From: Chaetoceros tenuissimus
Taxonomy: Eukaryota > Bacillariophyta > Thalassiosirophyceae > Chaetocerotales > Chaetocerotaceae
Assembly (NCBI GenBank): GCA_021927905.1
Contig: BLLK01000023.1
Span: forward strand, 1 to 64,000
Direction of reading: 5' to 3'
DNA length: 64,000 nt
The notes below the pieces were generated by a model, which had not been told where the DNA came from, ran no database searches, and worked only from the letters and a program-made list of their open reading frames with translations. Made by a program: the position numbers and the translations under genes. This document shows, piece after piece, positions 9,709-20,297 of the stretch; position 1 is the stretch's first letter; every line of letters begins with the position of its first letter.

Positions 9709-11125
9709 ATGAAAGTAATTGCTTTATTTGCAACAGTTAACGCAGGTGTGCTTGCCTTCACACCAAATGCTTCGCCTAGACTTTCTACAAAGCTCGAAGC
9801 AAGAAGAGATGAAGGGAAAAGAAACAATTTCGTTGGAGGAGCGCTAGCTTTTGTTGCAGGAATCGCAACTGCAGGTCAAGTTGCATTTGCAGATCCAGCT
9901 ATATTAATGGACAACACTATTCCAGCAGGTAGGAAATATGTCATTTATTGAAAAATATATTTTCAAGTGTTCATAGATCTTACACAACTTCTTTCTAATG
10001 AATCAATAGAGACTCAAAATATTATTACGCAATCATCTCTAACTGTTTCTATCGGAGCTCCAACCTTTGGAGGAGGATCTAGTTTCGAAACTCTTGACTT
10101 TAGTCTTCCATCGTATTCGGAATCTACTGGAGGAGCAAGTGATGGTGCTGTGAAGAAGAATGAACCACCATCTTTCAAAGCAGATTTCCCAGAGTTGAAG
10201 CTTCCAAGTGAAGAAAAGAAGGCTGATGATGGCAAGGCTGAAGCAGATGCGAAGGCAAAGGCTGAAGCAGATGCTAAGAAGGAAGCTGAGGATAAGGCAG
10301 CTGCAAAGAAGGCAGCTGAAGAAGAAAAGGCGGCAAAGGCTAAGGTATGTATTCATGCATGTAGGAGGACATGATTTTTGTAATCTTCTCGTATTCATAA
10401 TTTTACCATAATCATAGGCTGCTGAGGAGGCAAGAATCCAAAAGGAAAAAGAGGCTGCAGAAAAGGCTGAAAAGGAAGAAAAGAGAAAGGCTGAGATTGC
10501 AGCAAGAAAAGAAGCAGAAAAGAAAAAGCAGGAAGAGATGGTCGCACGTCAAAAAGCAGCTGATGAGAAGGCAGCTGCAGAAAAGAAAGCTGCAGAAGAA
10601 AAGGCAGCAGCTGAAGCAGAGAAACCAAAGGTTGAAGAAAAGAAGGAAGTTCCACCACCTCCACCTCCTGCGGCTCCAAAAGCACCAGAAATTAAGGCGC
10701 CGGAAGTTGCTATTCCTGCTTTCACTGTTCCTAAGATTGAAGCACCTAAGGTGGATATTCCAAAGTTTGAAGCACCAAAATTTGAAGTACCAGCAGCACC
10801 AAAGGCAGTTTATGATTTGGATATTAAGCCTTCATCTTTGCCAGACATAAAGGCACCTTCTGTTCCTAGTTTTGGAGGTTCCACTAGTGATGAACCAAAG
10901 GCTCCTTTAGAGCCACAAGAAGTTCGCGATGAAAAGGCTCGTCAGGCAAAGGATAAATTTAAGAAATTAGATGAAGAGTTGAAGGAGATTGAGAAGAAGG
11001 CTGCAGCTGCACGTGAACTTGCGAAGGAAGCAAAGAAGGAGGCTAAGGAAGCTAAGGATCTTGCATGTGAGACAAGACCTGGTGGAAAGATTTTATGTCT
11101 TCGCTCTCCAGGCATTGGATACTAA
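9709..11125 (+). CDS. Lys/Ala/Glu- and Pro-rich protein with predicted thylakoid-lumen targeting
   Basis: Three exons: 9709-9928, 10010-10344 and 10418-11125, total 420 aa. The N-terminus is tripartite. A signal peptide ends at VLA before FTP, the diatom plastid signature with Phe at +1. A short transit region with RRDEGKRNN follows. Then comes a hydrophobic stretch, GALAFVAGIATAGQVAFADP, ending in an A-x-A site as in Tat/Sec lumen targeting. The mature part has a long KAEADAKKEAEDKAAAKK coiled coil, a PPPPPP stretch, and a Pro-spaced repeat (PKIEAPKVDIPKFEAPKFEV). A second charged helix precedes the C-terminus CETRPGGKILCLRSPGIGY, whose two Cys could pair in the lumen. Lumen location is inferred from targeting logic; function is unknown. 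An alternative in-frame acceptor for exon 2 lies at 9977. Confidence 0.8.
9929..10009 (+). other. intron 1 of the lumen protein, with two in-frame acceptors
   Basis: Donor GTAGGA at 9929. Acceptors TCATAG (ending 9976) and CAATAG (ending 10009) both continue the same frame and differ by 33 nt, i.e. 11 residues. Confidence 0.65.
10345..10417 (+). other. intron 2 of the lumen protein
   Basis: Donor GTATGT at 10345, acceptor ATCATAG ending at 10417, 73 nt, phase 0. Joins the AKAK coiled coil to AAEEARIQKEKE. Confidence 0.75.
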
Positions 11126-11314
11126 GCTCCAAGGGGTTCAGTTTGGTTCCAGTTGGTAGATTGCAAAATTTAGCAAGCTTATAAAAGTTTGTCACCGACC
11201 TAATATAGAGTTTTATTTCGATAGCACAAGACAGATGTTGATTGATTCATAGTGATAGGATATTTTGAAGTATTATTAATTAAATTGTCACAAATGCAAG
11301 AATTGTATTCTCTA

Positions 11315-12755
11315 CTATTCCTTCTTCTCATCTTCATAACAAGTATCAGGGAAGTCTTCGGAATCGTATTGTGAAGAATACTCACTGCTGTAGTAGCTAC
11401 TGTCGCTATCTTCCTCGTCCTCAGAATGGTTGTCATCAGTGTCGCTGTATTCAATCACAGGTTCTTCCATTTCTTCTTCCATTCTCAAAAGTTCTTGAAT
11501 TTCTTCCTTTGAAGCCACTACACTTGCACCTGCTTTGGTCACACAAGCTGTACCTGCTGCACAGCCATATTTCATTCCCTCAACAATGGCATTGTCCCAA
11601 CTTCCTTGCAACAATGATCCTATCTCAGCACATTCCCCATAACTTTTTTGTTTTCTCCAATTCATAACACCAAACAAGAATCCTGCTGCAAATGCATCTC
11701 CAGCCCCTGTCGGGTCTAATGGTTTTGCAATGCGTTTTGGACAAGATATGGATGCAAGTACTTCTCCATTGAACAAACAAACTGCACCCAAAGGTCCCAG
11801 AGTAATTACAACATGAGTGAATGCACTCTTCTCAAAAAAGTACTCAGCTAATTCTGATAGTTTCAATACTTTTCGCTTTTCATCCGATAGATCATCTTCA
11901 TCAATATCAATTCCACTGATGTATCCTGCCTCAAGAGCATTCAAAATAAGAAAGTCAATGAGAGGCAAAAGCTCGTCAACTAAGCCCCCATCCCATTCTT
12001 CGGTTGCATCATATTGCGGTACTAGTGAAGTAGTAGTTGTAAGGTTCAGTGGTTCGACACTTTTTGCCCTTCGCTTGTCACGAATTGATTTTAATCTGCG
12101 TTTCAGGTTACCATTACTAAATCCTGGCATGTTGTAATATCCAGCAATGTGAAGGTGATGATGATGATTGAAGAAAGAAGGATCTGCTGTTCTAATGGCC
12201 AGCAACTCCCGCATTATTGTATCAGATGCTTTAAATGATTCAATCACCCCTAAATGAGTTGCAAATGATCTCTCTCCTTCTGCAACAAATACTATGCAAT
12301 GCCCAGTATTTTTCTTCGACGTCTCTTCATCTTTCTCCTTTTTATTTTTGCGACAGTTGATGACTTCAAAACCACTCTTTTTGACATGTTCACCAATGAT
12401 GGTTCCATAGTAGTCCTCCTCATTGAAAGCAGTTTGAAGAGTCACATCTATGATTTCGTCATTTTCATCTGAGAAATCTTTGACGAGAGATGCAAGATGT
12501 GTCGAAGTGTTTACACCAGATCCTCCAGCTACAGGAATCATTGAGTGCTTAAGACGAACATCTCCTCCCAGTGGTGGAAGTCCATCTTCTAGAATACAAA
12601 AGATGTCTGCAAATGCGTCGCCTGTAGAAGTATGAATTATTCAGTTGGCATGGAGTAGAAGCATATGACAGAATTGATGTGTTTGAACAGAATTTCAAGA
12701 TGATGATCTTACCTATGATAGTGACTGAAACTTTGCTTTTCCTCTCTTCAGTCAT
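11315..12755 (-). CDS. PfkB-family carbohydrate kinase (adenosine kinase/ribokinase type) with acidic tail
   Basis: Two exons, 12755-12713 and 12621-11315, total 449 aa. The 43-nt first exon supplies MTEERKSKVSVTII before the family's opening GDAFADIF strand. The ribokinase GG motif is VAGGSGVNTSTH (about residue 45). The ATP/catalytic signature DPTGAGDAFAAGFLFG lies near residue 320, with the catalytic Asp in GAGD. The family phosphorylates sugars or nucleosides using ATP; the substrate cannot be read from sequence. A His-rich run (FFNHHHHLHIAGYY) sits near the middle. The last about 55 residues are an acidic Ser/Tyr-rich tail (SYYSSEYSSQYDSEDF), unusual for the family. Convergent with the lumen-protein gene (189 bp). 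Confidence 0.88.
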
Positions 12756-13104
12756 TCGTGAACAATGTTTTTGAAGACTTGGTACTGAGATTGGATTTTG
12801 GGATATATGTGTACTGACAAATAGATATTTAGTTTCTTTATGGTAACATTGGTACCATAATCTCTTTTTCCTTCTTTTTCTTCGTCAATGAAATAGCTAG
12901 CTACTACTGCATGATGAACATACGATTGATTCAAATTTAAATAATGTCTTTGTATGACTAATTGCAACACTATATCTGTCTATATTAGACTTTCAATTTT
13001 GATTAGGGTGTTCTTACCAGCTCCAGATGCACAAAGATACTTTTTCTTTTTTTCATCTCACATCAAAACACACACATCTCATCTCTTTTCTCATTATTGA
13101 ACGA
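12756..13104. other. 349-bp divergent promoter region (PfkB kinase / YjbQ protein)
   Basis: AT-rich spacer between two start codons on opposite strands. No motif or coding sequence recognised. Confidence 0.5.
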
Positions 13105-13710
13105 ATGGCCTTCCTATTAAAGAATTTGCTTCTTGTAGTTGCTATTTTACCAATAGTAAGCGCGCTATTACTACAAAGTCCCAACACTTGTATCTCGCTC
13201 TTTTCCAAGACATCACTTTTCTCAGCTTCTTCCAGCAATATTGAACAGATGTCGGTTCCCAAGTGGTATCAGAAAACTATTTCCATCACTGCCCCATCTA
13301 GAGGATGTCATCTCATCACTAACGAAGTTACTAATGCAGTGAGAAGCGAACTAAGTGGTATCAAAATTGGTATGGCGAATCTTTTCATCCAGCATACATC
13401 TGCTTCGTTAACGATTAATGAGAATGCTGATCCAGATGTTCGTGTTGATTTAGAGACGGCTCTGAACAAGATCGTACCGGAGACGTGGCATAAGGATGGA
13501 AGTTTTACGCATACAATGGAAGGTCCTGATGATATGACAGGTCATGTTAAGAGTAGTCTGATGGGCCCAAGTTTGAACATTCCAATTTCTAATGGGCGAC
13601 TTGCACTTGGGACATGGCAAGGTATATACTTGAATGAACATCGGAATCAAGGTGGATGGGGAGGAGGACACACACGAAATATCGTGATTACTTTACAAGG
13701 AACTTCATAA
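13105..13710 (+). CDS. YjbQ/UPF0047 family protein with N-terminal signal sequence
   Basis: The ATG at 13105 begins MAFLLKNLLLVVAILPIVSA, a clear signal peptide; upstream in-frame codons lack this quality, so this start was chosen (201 aa). The conserved core occupies about residues 60-200: NLFIQHTSASLTINENADPD, then NKIVPE, HTMEGPDDMTGHVKSSLMG, GRLALGTWQGIYLNEHR. These match the bacterial YjbQ family, small trimeric proteins reported to have weak thiamine-phosphate synthase activity, whose true role is unsettled. The conserved His and acidic residues are present. The signal peptide suggests secretion or entry to the endomembrane/plastid route. The residue after the likely cleavage is not Phe, so plastid import is unclear. 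Converges on PWP1 with 65 bp between stops. Confidence 0.9.
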   Translation: MAFLLKNLLLVVAILPIVSALLLQSPNTCISLFSKTSLFSASSSNIEQMSVPKWYQKTISITAPSRGCHLITNEVTNAVRSELSGIKIGMANLFIQHTSASLTINENADPDVRVDLETALNKIVPETWHKDGSFTHTMEGPDDMTGHVKSSLMGPSLNIPISNGRLALGTWQGIYLNEHRNQGGWGGGHTRNIVITLQGTS

Positions 13711-13775
13711 GTCGAGTGTTGAATAGGATGAATCCATTTCGTGCCTGGTCGATTTTTAACCTATTTCTATTTATA

Positions 13776-15633
13776 TTAACGCTTTTTATGAGCCTTCTTC
13801 TTGCCCTTCTTTTTCTTTCCGTTGCTATTTTTCTTGACTTGAGTAGATGCTTTATCGCTAGCTGCCATCATTGCTTCAAAATCTGGCTCCTTGTTCTCTT
13901 CACTTCCATCTACTTGTGCAGAAACTGATCCATTCAGTCTATCAGCGAACCTTTTCTTGAATGCTTTTTCACTTGCAAGGTTCCAAAGAGCCAATTGATT
14001 TCCAGAACCTCCACATCCAAGAAGCCATGGAGATGATTGATAGAATGCAGATGTGTATAGTCTTCCAACATTCATATCCTTGTTTCCGCATGAAAATGGA
14101 TGCATATCTGGTCCTGCATTTTGGGTGTCCCAAAGAGCAACCGTTTTGTCAACTGAGCATGTGCTCAACATTCCAGGAATGTTTCTATAAACAATAAAAA
14201 TGGATGAATAAATTACATTGAAATGAATATAGTTGGCGATATCATGTAAATTGTACTTACGGATTGTAGGCAATGTCACTGCATCCAAGCTCGTGAGATA
14301 TGAAACTCCAGTATGGTTTCTTTGTATCAAAGTTTCTAACATCCCAACATATAACACTTCCATCCTCACTAGCAGCAGTGAGAAGGTGTGACTGATGAGG
14401 ATCCCATGCAAGTGCTTCACAGTCAGCAGGAAGTTTGACTTTCTTTGCTGCATTCGGTGATCTTGCGTCTACGATTGCCACAGTTCTATCGTATGCACCA
14501 GTAGCGAGAATTGTTCCCTCGCTTGGATGCCATTCTAGTGCTTGAACCTTATCCGAATGATGAGTCAATGTTGCAGCAACTCCTCCATTTTGATCATCAG
14601 ACTTGGTAACATCCCATAGTTTTACAGTTTTATCAGCTGATCCACTAGCAAGTACTTGTCTATGAACACTGTTCCATGAAAGAGACATGACCGCATCTGT
14701 GTGACTACCTGCTCGGAGACCATTTCTTTTGTTCATGTTTGGACGAGCTTTGCCCTTTTTACCCATATTTTTTGCCCACTGCGCATCAGCTTCAGAAGTA
14801 TCTTCTCCTCCCAAAATAACAGTAGGTTCTAAAGCATTCAATACATCGCAGTTCCAAATTTCAATACCTGGCTCAAATGTTCCAACAGCGACAAAGTTAC
14901 CTGCATTTCCCTCGTTATTAATAGTTCCATGAGCCAAACAAAGTGGATATGCTGGCAAAGGAATATCGTGATGTACAAACAAGTTTCCAGTTGTTTCTTC
15001 ATAAACAGTTACTTCAAGAGATGCGAAATCTTCTTGAGTCTTTGCGACAATAACAAGAGCATCATTTGGACGAAGATTTGTATCATCTTCATCACTATCA
15101 TTGCCTTCATCTTCGATATCAAATTCCCCTTCTCCATGCCCAGCAAAACTCATAGCTTCCAACCCTTGTACATTGGAAGTCATGAACTCTCTTGTATCAG
15201 GAATATCTGCGAGATCCTCAAAGTCCTCTTCCTCGTCACTATCAAAATCAGCTGCGTCATCCTCAACTTGTCCATCTTCATCGATGCCAAGTCCAGTAGA
15301 AGCTTCATTTCCAATCAATAAATTTCCAATATCTTTCTGGTTATCATCATCTTCATTATCAGAATAATCATCCATACGAAGTTCAGCAGGAAGAGATGAA
15401 GGGTCTACAGGGTTTGCAGCAATAATATCAGCTGCAGATTGACCATTCTTTTCTTCTTCCTGAGAATCATCATCGTCCATTTGTTCCATCATTTCTTCTT
15501 CTTCATGTGTGGAAATCTCTGTATCTTCTTGACCTTGCTTTTCCAAAAGCTCTCTCTCAGCCTTGGAGAGTTCATATCTCTTTGGGTTAGGGTCAGCAAC
15601 TCCCTTTGGAATCCATGCAAGTGATGAAATCAT
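13776..15633 (-). CDS. PWP1: PWP1, WD40-repeat ribosome-biogenesis protein
   Basis: Two exons, 15633-14261 and 14184-13776, total 593 aa. The start is set at MISSLAWIPKGVADPNP because PWP1 proteins begin this way; an in-frame ATG four codons upstream (15645) is also possible. Residues 25-185 are acidic (MEQMDDDDSQEEE, NEDDDNQKD). Five or six WD repeats follow, visible as GSADKTVKLWDVTKSD, HSDKVQALEWHPS, AYDRTVAIVDARS, SEDGSVICWDVRNFDTK and SVDKTVALWDTQ. The C-terminus is a basic run (GKKKKGKKKAHKKR) fitting nucleolar location. In yeast and animals PWP1 acts in large-subunit rRNA processing. The splice YNP/NIPGMLST is exact. Length and domain order match the family. Confidence 0.92.
14185..14260 (-). 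other. intron of PWP1
   Basis: Donor GTAAGT at 14260, acceptor TTTATAG ending at 14185, 76 nt. Restores the frame between the fifth and sixth WD repeats. Confidence 0.85.
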
Positions 15634-17232
15634 TTTTTTTTGCAAGTTATTGTCAGTCTTTATGTATGTACTCGTTGCAATTGATACCTATACTTGTAAA
15701 AATGTAATAGAAACATGGAGAAATCATATCTCCAAAGAAAAAAGGAGATTTTGAATTTGGGTGGCTAGAAATGAGGGTTCATTTGTGCATGATGGCGCGT
15801 AGCCTTCTAGAGGGCTCAGGGCCATGGCGTAAAATCTTTGTTTTCGGCAAATTGTAATTTTTCGGGGAAAAAAAAGAAAATAGGAAGATTCGTACGTAGT
15901 AGGTAATAGAAAGCATTAGAAATCATACGTACGTAAAAGCTTGGTAAAAGAAAAGGAAGCATCATGTAGGGTCTCGCATCGCATCATGAAAGCTTATTTT
16001 GGTGGGGGGGGGGGAGATATGAACCGTGGCCCAAATTATTTTCAACGTGGCCCAAATTGCATGACTGCAAATTTCAAAAAATATAATTTGGACCACGCAG
16101 TGTTGTTGCTATAATGAAACAGATACATGGTTTCATTCAAAACCCATAAAGATACAATTACTATTGATAAATAAACACATGATCGTGGTGGAGGTTTGGT
16201 CTCCATCTATCTACTTTGTAAGAAAACATCACTTCAAAACACTATTTTTCAAGAGGAATTTTGCGTGGTCCAATTTATTTTTTCAATCATAGTAATAGTA
16301 ATACATCTCAAAGGTTCATTCAATCTGAACCAAACTCACTTATTGCATAAACCAATACGCTATGTTTAATTTATACACTTGACTTCTTAACTTAACTTCA
16401 AATATAGAAATATGTATCCACATGTTTTTCTCAAAGTGATTCAAAAGATAGATAAATTGTACAAACCGCTCATAGGAATAGTTCTAGCTACAGTATTGAC
16501 AAAATTACATATCGGAACCACTTTCGTACAATTATATACTTGCTTTTAATTCTATGTATCCATTTTTTGTTCTACTCTTCATTTGATTGTGCACTGAACA
16601 TGTTTTGTCGTGGTCCAAATTATATTTTTGTAGTGGCCCAAAATGCATGACGGCGTTTTGCGAAAAAATATATTTTTTTTTCCAAGGGAAGCATAAAGGG
16701 GGTAGGGAAGGATCCAAAAATTGCTTACGTCAGCAGAGACGTCTTCGAACTTTTATCGTTGAACTTTGTGTGGGACTGAGTTTCCGTACTGCCTCCTACT
16801 ACGTACAGCTTTCTCGTATTTTTCCCGAAAAATTACAGATTTGCCGAAAACAAAGATTTTACGCCATGGCCCAGCTTGGTACGAGCAAGTACGTACATCA
16901 AATATCGCCAACAGGTAGTTGAATTTGGTGCGTCAACTGCAATCGTCAAGAAAAGTGTGGATGATGTCAGAATTGTCATTTATGTTTTTCCTGCAATCTC
17001 AACCAATCATTTTACATTATGTCTTACCTTTTTATCTTGCCATGTGCGTACTGGTCAAATTCGTCCTCAAAACAGGTGGAAACTGCTGGTTTTTAATGTG
17101 AATCTTGAATCTAGTTGCACTAGTCGACACACCTCGCGCCGCAGCTGGCATCACACAATTCACGGTACTATCGACACATATCCTAATAATAACATAGTAG
17201 CTATCTAGGCAAGAGATCTACTCTAGTACAAC
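15634..17232. other. 1.6-kb gene-free region containing a terminal-inverted-repeat element
   Basis: No credible gene on either strand. It contains the 1.05-kb inverted-repeat element (15819-16872) and an 11-nt G run at 16004-16014. The last 360 bp are presumably the promoter of the DCD gene. Confidence 0.7.
15819..16872. mobile_element. non-coding terminal-inverted-repeat (foldback/MITE-like) element, about 1.05 kb
   Basis: The left end (15819-15866) begins GGGCCATGGCGTAAAATC and is the reverse complement of the right end (16824-16872). All of 48 bases match apart from one extra base in the right arm. Further inward pairs include GTACGTAGTAGG (15892-15903) with 16795-16806 and ATATAATTTGGACCACG (16081-16097) with 16609-16625. 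The interior has no open frame. This looks like a non-autonomous DNA transposon or foldback element. A target-site duplication is not evident: flanks read CTCA on the left and AGCT on the right. Superfamily therefore stays open. The close match of the two arms suggests a fairly recent insertion, or arms kept alike by gene conversion. Confidence 0.7.
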
Positions 17233-19626
17233 ATGACGAGTGGATTAGGTCCTGATATAGGAATTAGTAACAACAACTACTTAGCTGGCGCAGCTCTAGG
17301 AGGCGGAGGGCTCAGTAGTTACCCACAAAGAAGGTCTAGCTTTCAATCGGCAGGCTCAACCGGAAGTCAGCATTCTGGTGCTGATCTGAGCAGTAGCATG
17401 GAAGGCATGAGAATAGACGGATCCAAAAACATATTTAGTTCTCAGCAGATGCAAGCGCATGTACCTTCTGGAAACACTAGTAGAAATAATATCCCTGTAA
17501 AGTATCACATCTCATGGAGCTTGAATGCCAAAAATTTTACCATCACGCTCTTGGTCCCTATTGGCAACAAGGCAAATTCTAATACTCCATTTCAAAAGGT
17601 TGAAGGGTCCAAAGGCATTGACTCTAATGGGAAAGAGTTGCATGCCTTTAGAATCCCGCTTACACAACTTGTGAATTTTTCTAATCAAGCAGGAAGTGCT
17701 GCACAGCAGCAACAGGTTGCCCCATGGCTGGACAGACCTACTCTGAGAGAGCGTCTGAATGAAGGTGGAAAGGCGATAGGTTTAGAATCATTTCATATCT
17801 TTCAAGCAATTGCAGCTGTTGAAGAAAGTGCAATTAGAATGGCGGAGTGGTCTCCGTCACAGACAGACACAGTTAGTGTAGACGTGCTCTTGTCCGAAGG
17901 CGTCGTGTCTCTAGTTGCAAAAGTAGGTCCTCATATTAATTCACTCAACAACTCCACGAGATCCGTGTCCTCTTCCATGTCCCAGCAAGATCGGGACTTC
18001 AATAGTTACAATGCTTTCGGCCATTCTCAGTCCGGATCCAATTTCCTCTCGTCCTCATCCTTCACTGGAGATCCACCTGCTTCTTTGTCTAGAAGTGGAT
18101 TTTCCGAGAAGAAAAGTCAAAGTGGAGAATTTCTCTCGAATCAGAACAACTTTGATAATTCATTTTCAAGAAACTCTGGGAGCTATGGGGCTCCAAAGGG
18201 GAGCCTGTCGTCCTTTGGACTTTGGGACTCTCAGCAAGGAACAGGAGGAGGTGCTGAGCTGCAAAGTAGAAGAGCTTTTGCCCAGGATGCTCAGGAACAA
18301 CAGAGAAAACCTTCTATTGGTAACAACTCTTATGGTAATCAGATGAACCAGTATAATATTTCATCTTCTCCACCATTGAATGTTGCTCCTGGAGTACGTC
18401 CAAGCGATGGAAACAACATGTTTGTAAATCAGAGACCAGCTGGAGGAGATATGAACCGTGTGAGTTCTAGTAACATGCAGCCACCTTCAAGGGTCAGACA
18501 AGGTCGTCCTAGTCCAAATATGATTGTGGAACCTTTGCTTCAAATGGGTTTCAGTCCTTCCGAGTGCAATGCTGCTGTAGCAGCCATTAGAGATGTGCAG
18601 AATGCTGAAATGCATGGTATTGATGGTCGTTCAAGATCACAGTCATCCGCTTCTATGGGCAGTGTAGGGAACCAAGTCATTGGTATGAATCGTAGTGGAC
18701 ATGAAGTTCAACGTAGGGCAAGTTCAGAAGAATATGGAGGCGCAGTCATCACCAATGAAGGTTCTGCTATGATGCAGCAACGTGACAACCTTTCTTCAGG
18801 TTCTGGTCAGTCCCTTCAGTCTGATCAACTTAGTGAGAGAGGGGGCGAACAGCAAATTATCATGAATGGATCTTGGCATCATGAGGATGTAAAACAAACT
18901 GGTGCAAATCAGGGTCCTGTTTGGGGTAATGCTGGAAAACTCAAGCTTGTAAAAAGTTCAAGTGGGAATCAAGCAGACCACGTGCCAGAGGCAACAAACG
19001 CTGGAGTTCATGAGAATACAGTTGCACCAGCGCAGAAGCTTGTCAAGGTTTTGGATATCCCTCCTGAGTTAAATGCATTCGTATTCCATTGTAATGCACA
19101 AACTAGAGAAGAATGTCTGGAAAGAGGAATGTTTGGGTATGTATCTTGTTTGCTTGAATTTTGTACATTTTACATGTCATTTTTTTTGCGACATTTTTCT
19201 AACCAATGAAATTGTTTCATCAGATGTCCTTCCGGTGGACAGTATGGTCCGCATTCAAAGGCAAAGAAAGGAGATCTATTATTCCTTGCCGACTTCTCGG
19301 CGTGGACTGTAACTGGAATTTTCACAGCAAAATCTGATGCTGGTTTGAATCTGGATAAGAATGCATGGAATGGAAGATTTCCTTGGCAGATCAAGGTAGA
19401 TACTCGAGCGGAACTCAGGACTGTCCACATTGACAAAGTTAATGAGATTATTGGTCTTGCATCTGGGAGCAAACTGAACATGCTTACAAAGGATCAGCTT
19501 TTGCAGTTGGTAACTTCGAAAGAGTTTGGTCCATGTGTACCACCACACTTATTTAAAGTGAAAGCAGTTCCCCAGGTTAGTCAAGGCGGTCACCATGATT
19601 CTTCAAGAGGCAGACATGGGCAGTAG
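17233..19626 (+). CDS. DCD-domain protein with UBA-like motif
   Basis: Two exons, 17233-19136 and 19224-19626, total 768 aa. Residues about 617-745 form a DCD (development and cell death) domain: FVFHCNAQTREECLERGMFG, then across the splice CPSGGQYGP, GDLLFLADFSAWTVTGIFTA, NLDKNAWNGRFPWQIKV and a C-terminal LTKDQLLQLV. DCD domains occur mainly in plants and related lineages and are tied to stress and cell-death responses; the biochemical role is poorly known. Residues about 430-455 (VEPLLQMGFSPSECNAAVAAI) look like a ubiquitin-associated (UBA) helix bundle with the MGF loop. The rest is low-complexity Ser/Asn/Gln, as in RNA-granule proteins. A structured N-terminal segment (residues 90-220, beginning VKYHISWSLNAKNFTITLLV) has no known family that I recognise. 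Confidence 0.85.
19137..19223 (+). other. intron of the DCD gene
   Basis: Donor GTATGT at 19137, acceptor TTTCATCAG ending at 19223, 87 nt. Joins MFG to CPSGGQYG within the DCD domain. Confidence 0.85.
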
Positions 19627-20297
19627 GTAGAAAGAGATTGATTCCCAGTGTTATGATCGCTTTTTGATAGCAAAATTGCCTGGGGTCGATATCTCTTTCA
19701 CCATTCTCATTTACATGGAACCCAAGTTGTGGTAAGTTACAACGCCATCCATTTCTTTTCAAGCTCCACTTGTTTGAAAATATACTCAATATTTTGCATG
19801 CCTTTTACCTGTGTAGTTGTAGGAGCACACCGTTATCAGGATGTTTGGACAAAATGCATAGTACTGTTAATAGAAATAGGGGAACTTCTAACAGTCCACG
19901 CTATTCATGGAAGTCAAACTCATGATATTTATCACCACCGGGAATTTACACACCATTTGATTCATAAACAAAACATTGCTTGGGTTTGGAACTTTTATTA
20001 TTCAGATTATCATCAACCAGCAATCAATTGCATATATCAGGCCTATAAAAATATATGCAAGTTGAGCAAACATGGCGCATAGGAACTTAATCAGCCAATG
20101 ATTTTCTAGGTATTTCTTTTATATCACCTTCGAGGATAAGGTTATATGTAATTTTTTTGTGTAAAGATTGAAATTTTTACTAATTATTTCTTCTTTGCAT
20201 CAAGCTATACTTAATCTTAATAGTAGTATCTAAGTAAAAGGAAAAGTCTCTACTATGTCAAGATTTTGTTGGTAGTAAGCTGCATATTACGAGTAGT
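19627..20297. other. 671-bp gap between convergent genes
   Basis: Holds the 3' ends of the DCD and PP2C genes. An open frame at 19729-20082 lacks protein-like composition. Nothing else recognised. Confidence 0.5.

Noticed and set aside
10395-10685. Leu/Pro-rich frame opposite the lumen protein
   Set aside because: Antisense of the Lys/Ala/Glu repeat region.
15819-16872. Possible LTR retroelement
   Set aside because: The ends are inverted, not direct repeats, and there is no coding interior.
16876-17208. 110-codon open frame upstream of the DCD gene
   Set aside because: Its amino-acid composition is not protein-like and it overlaps the right flank of the repeat element.
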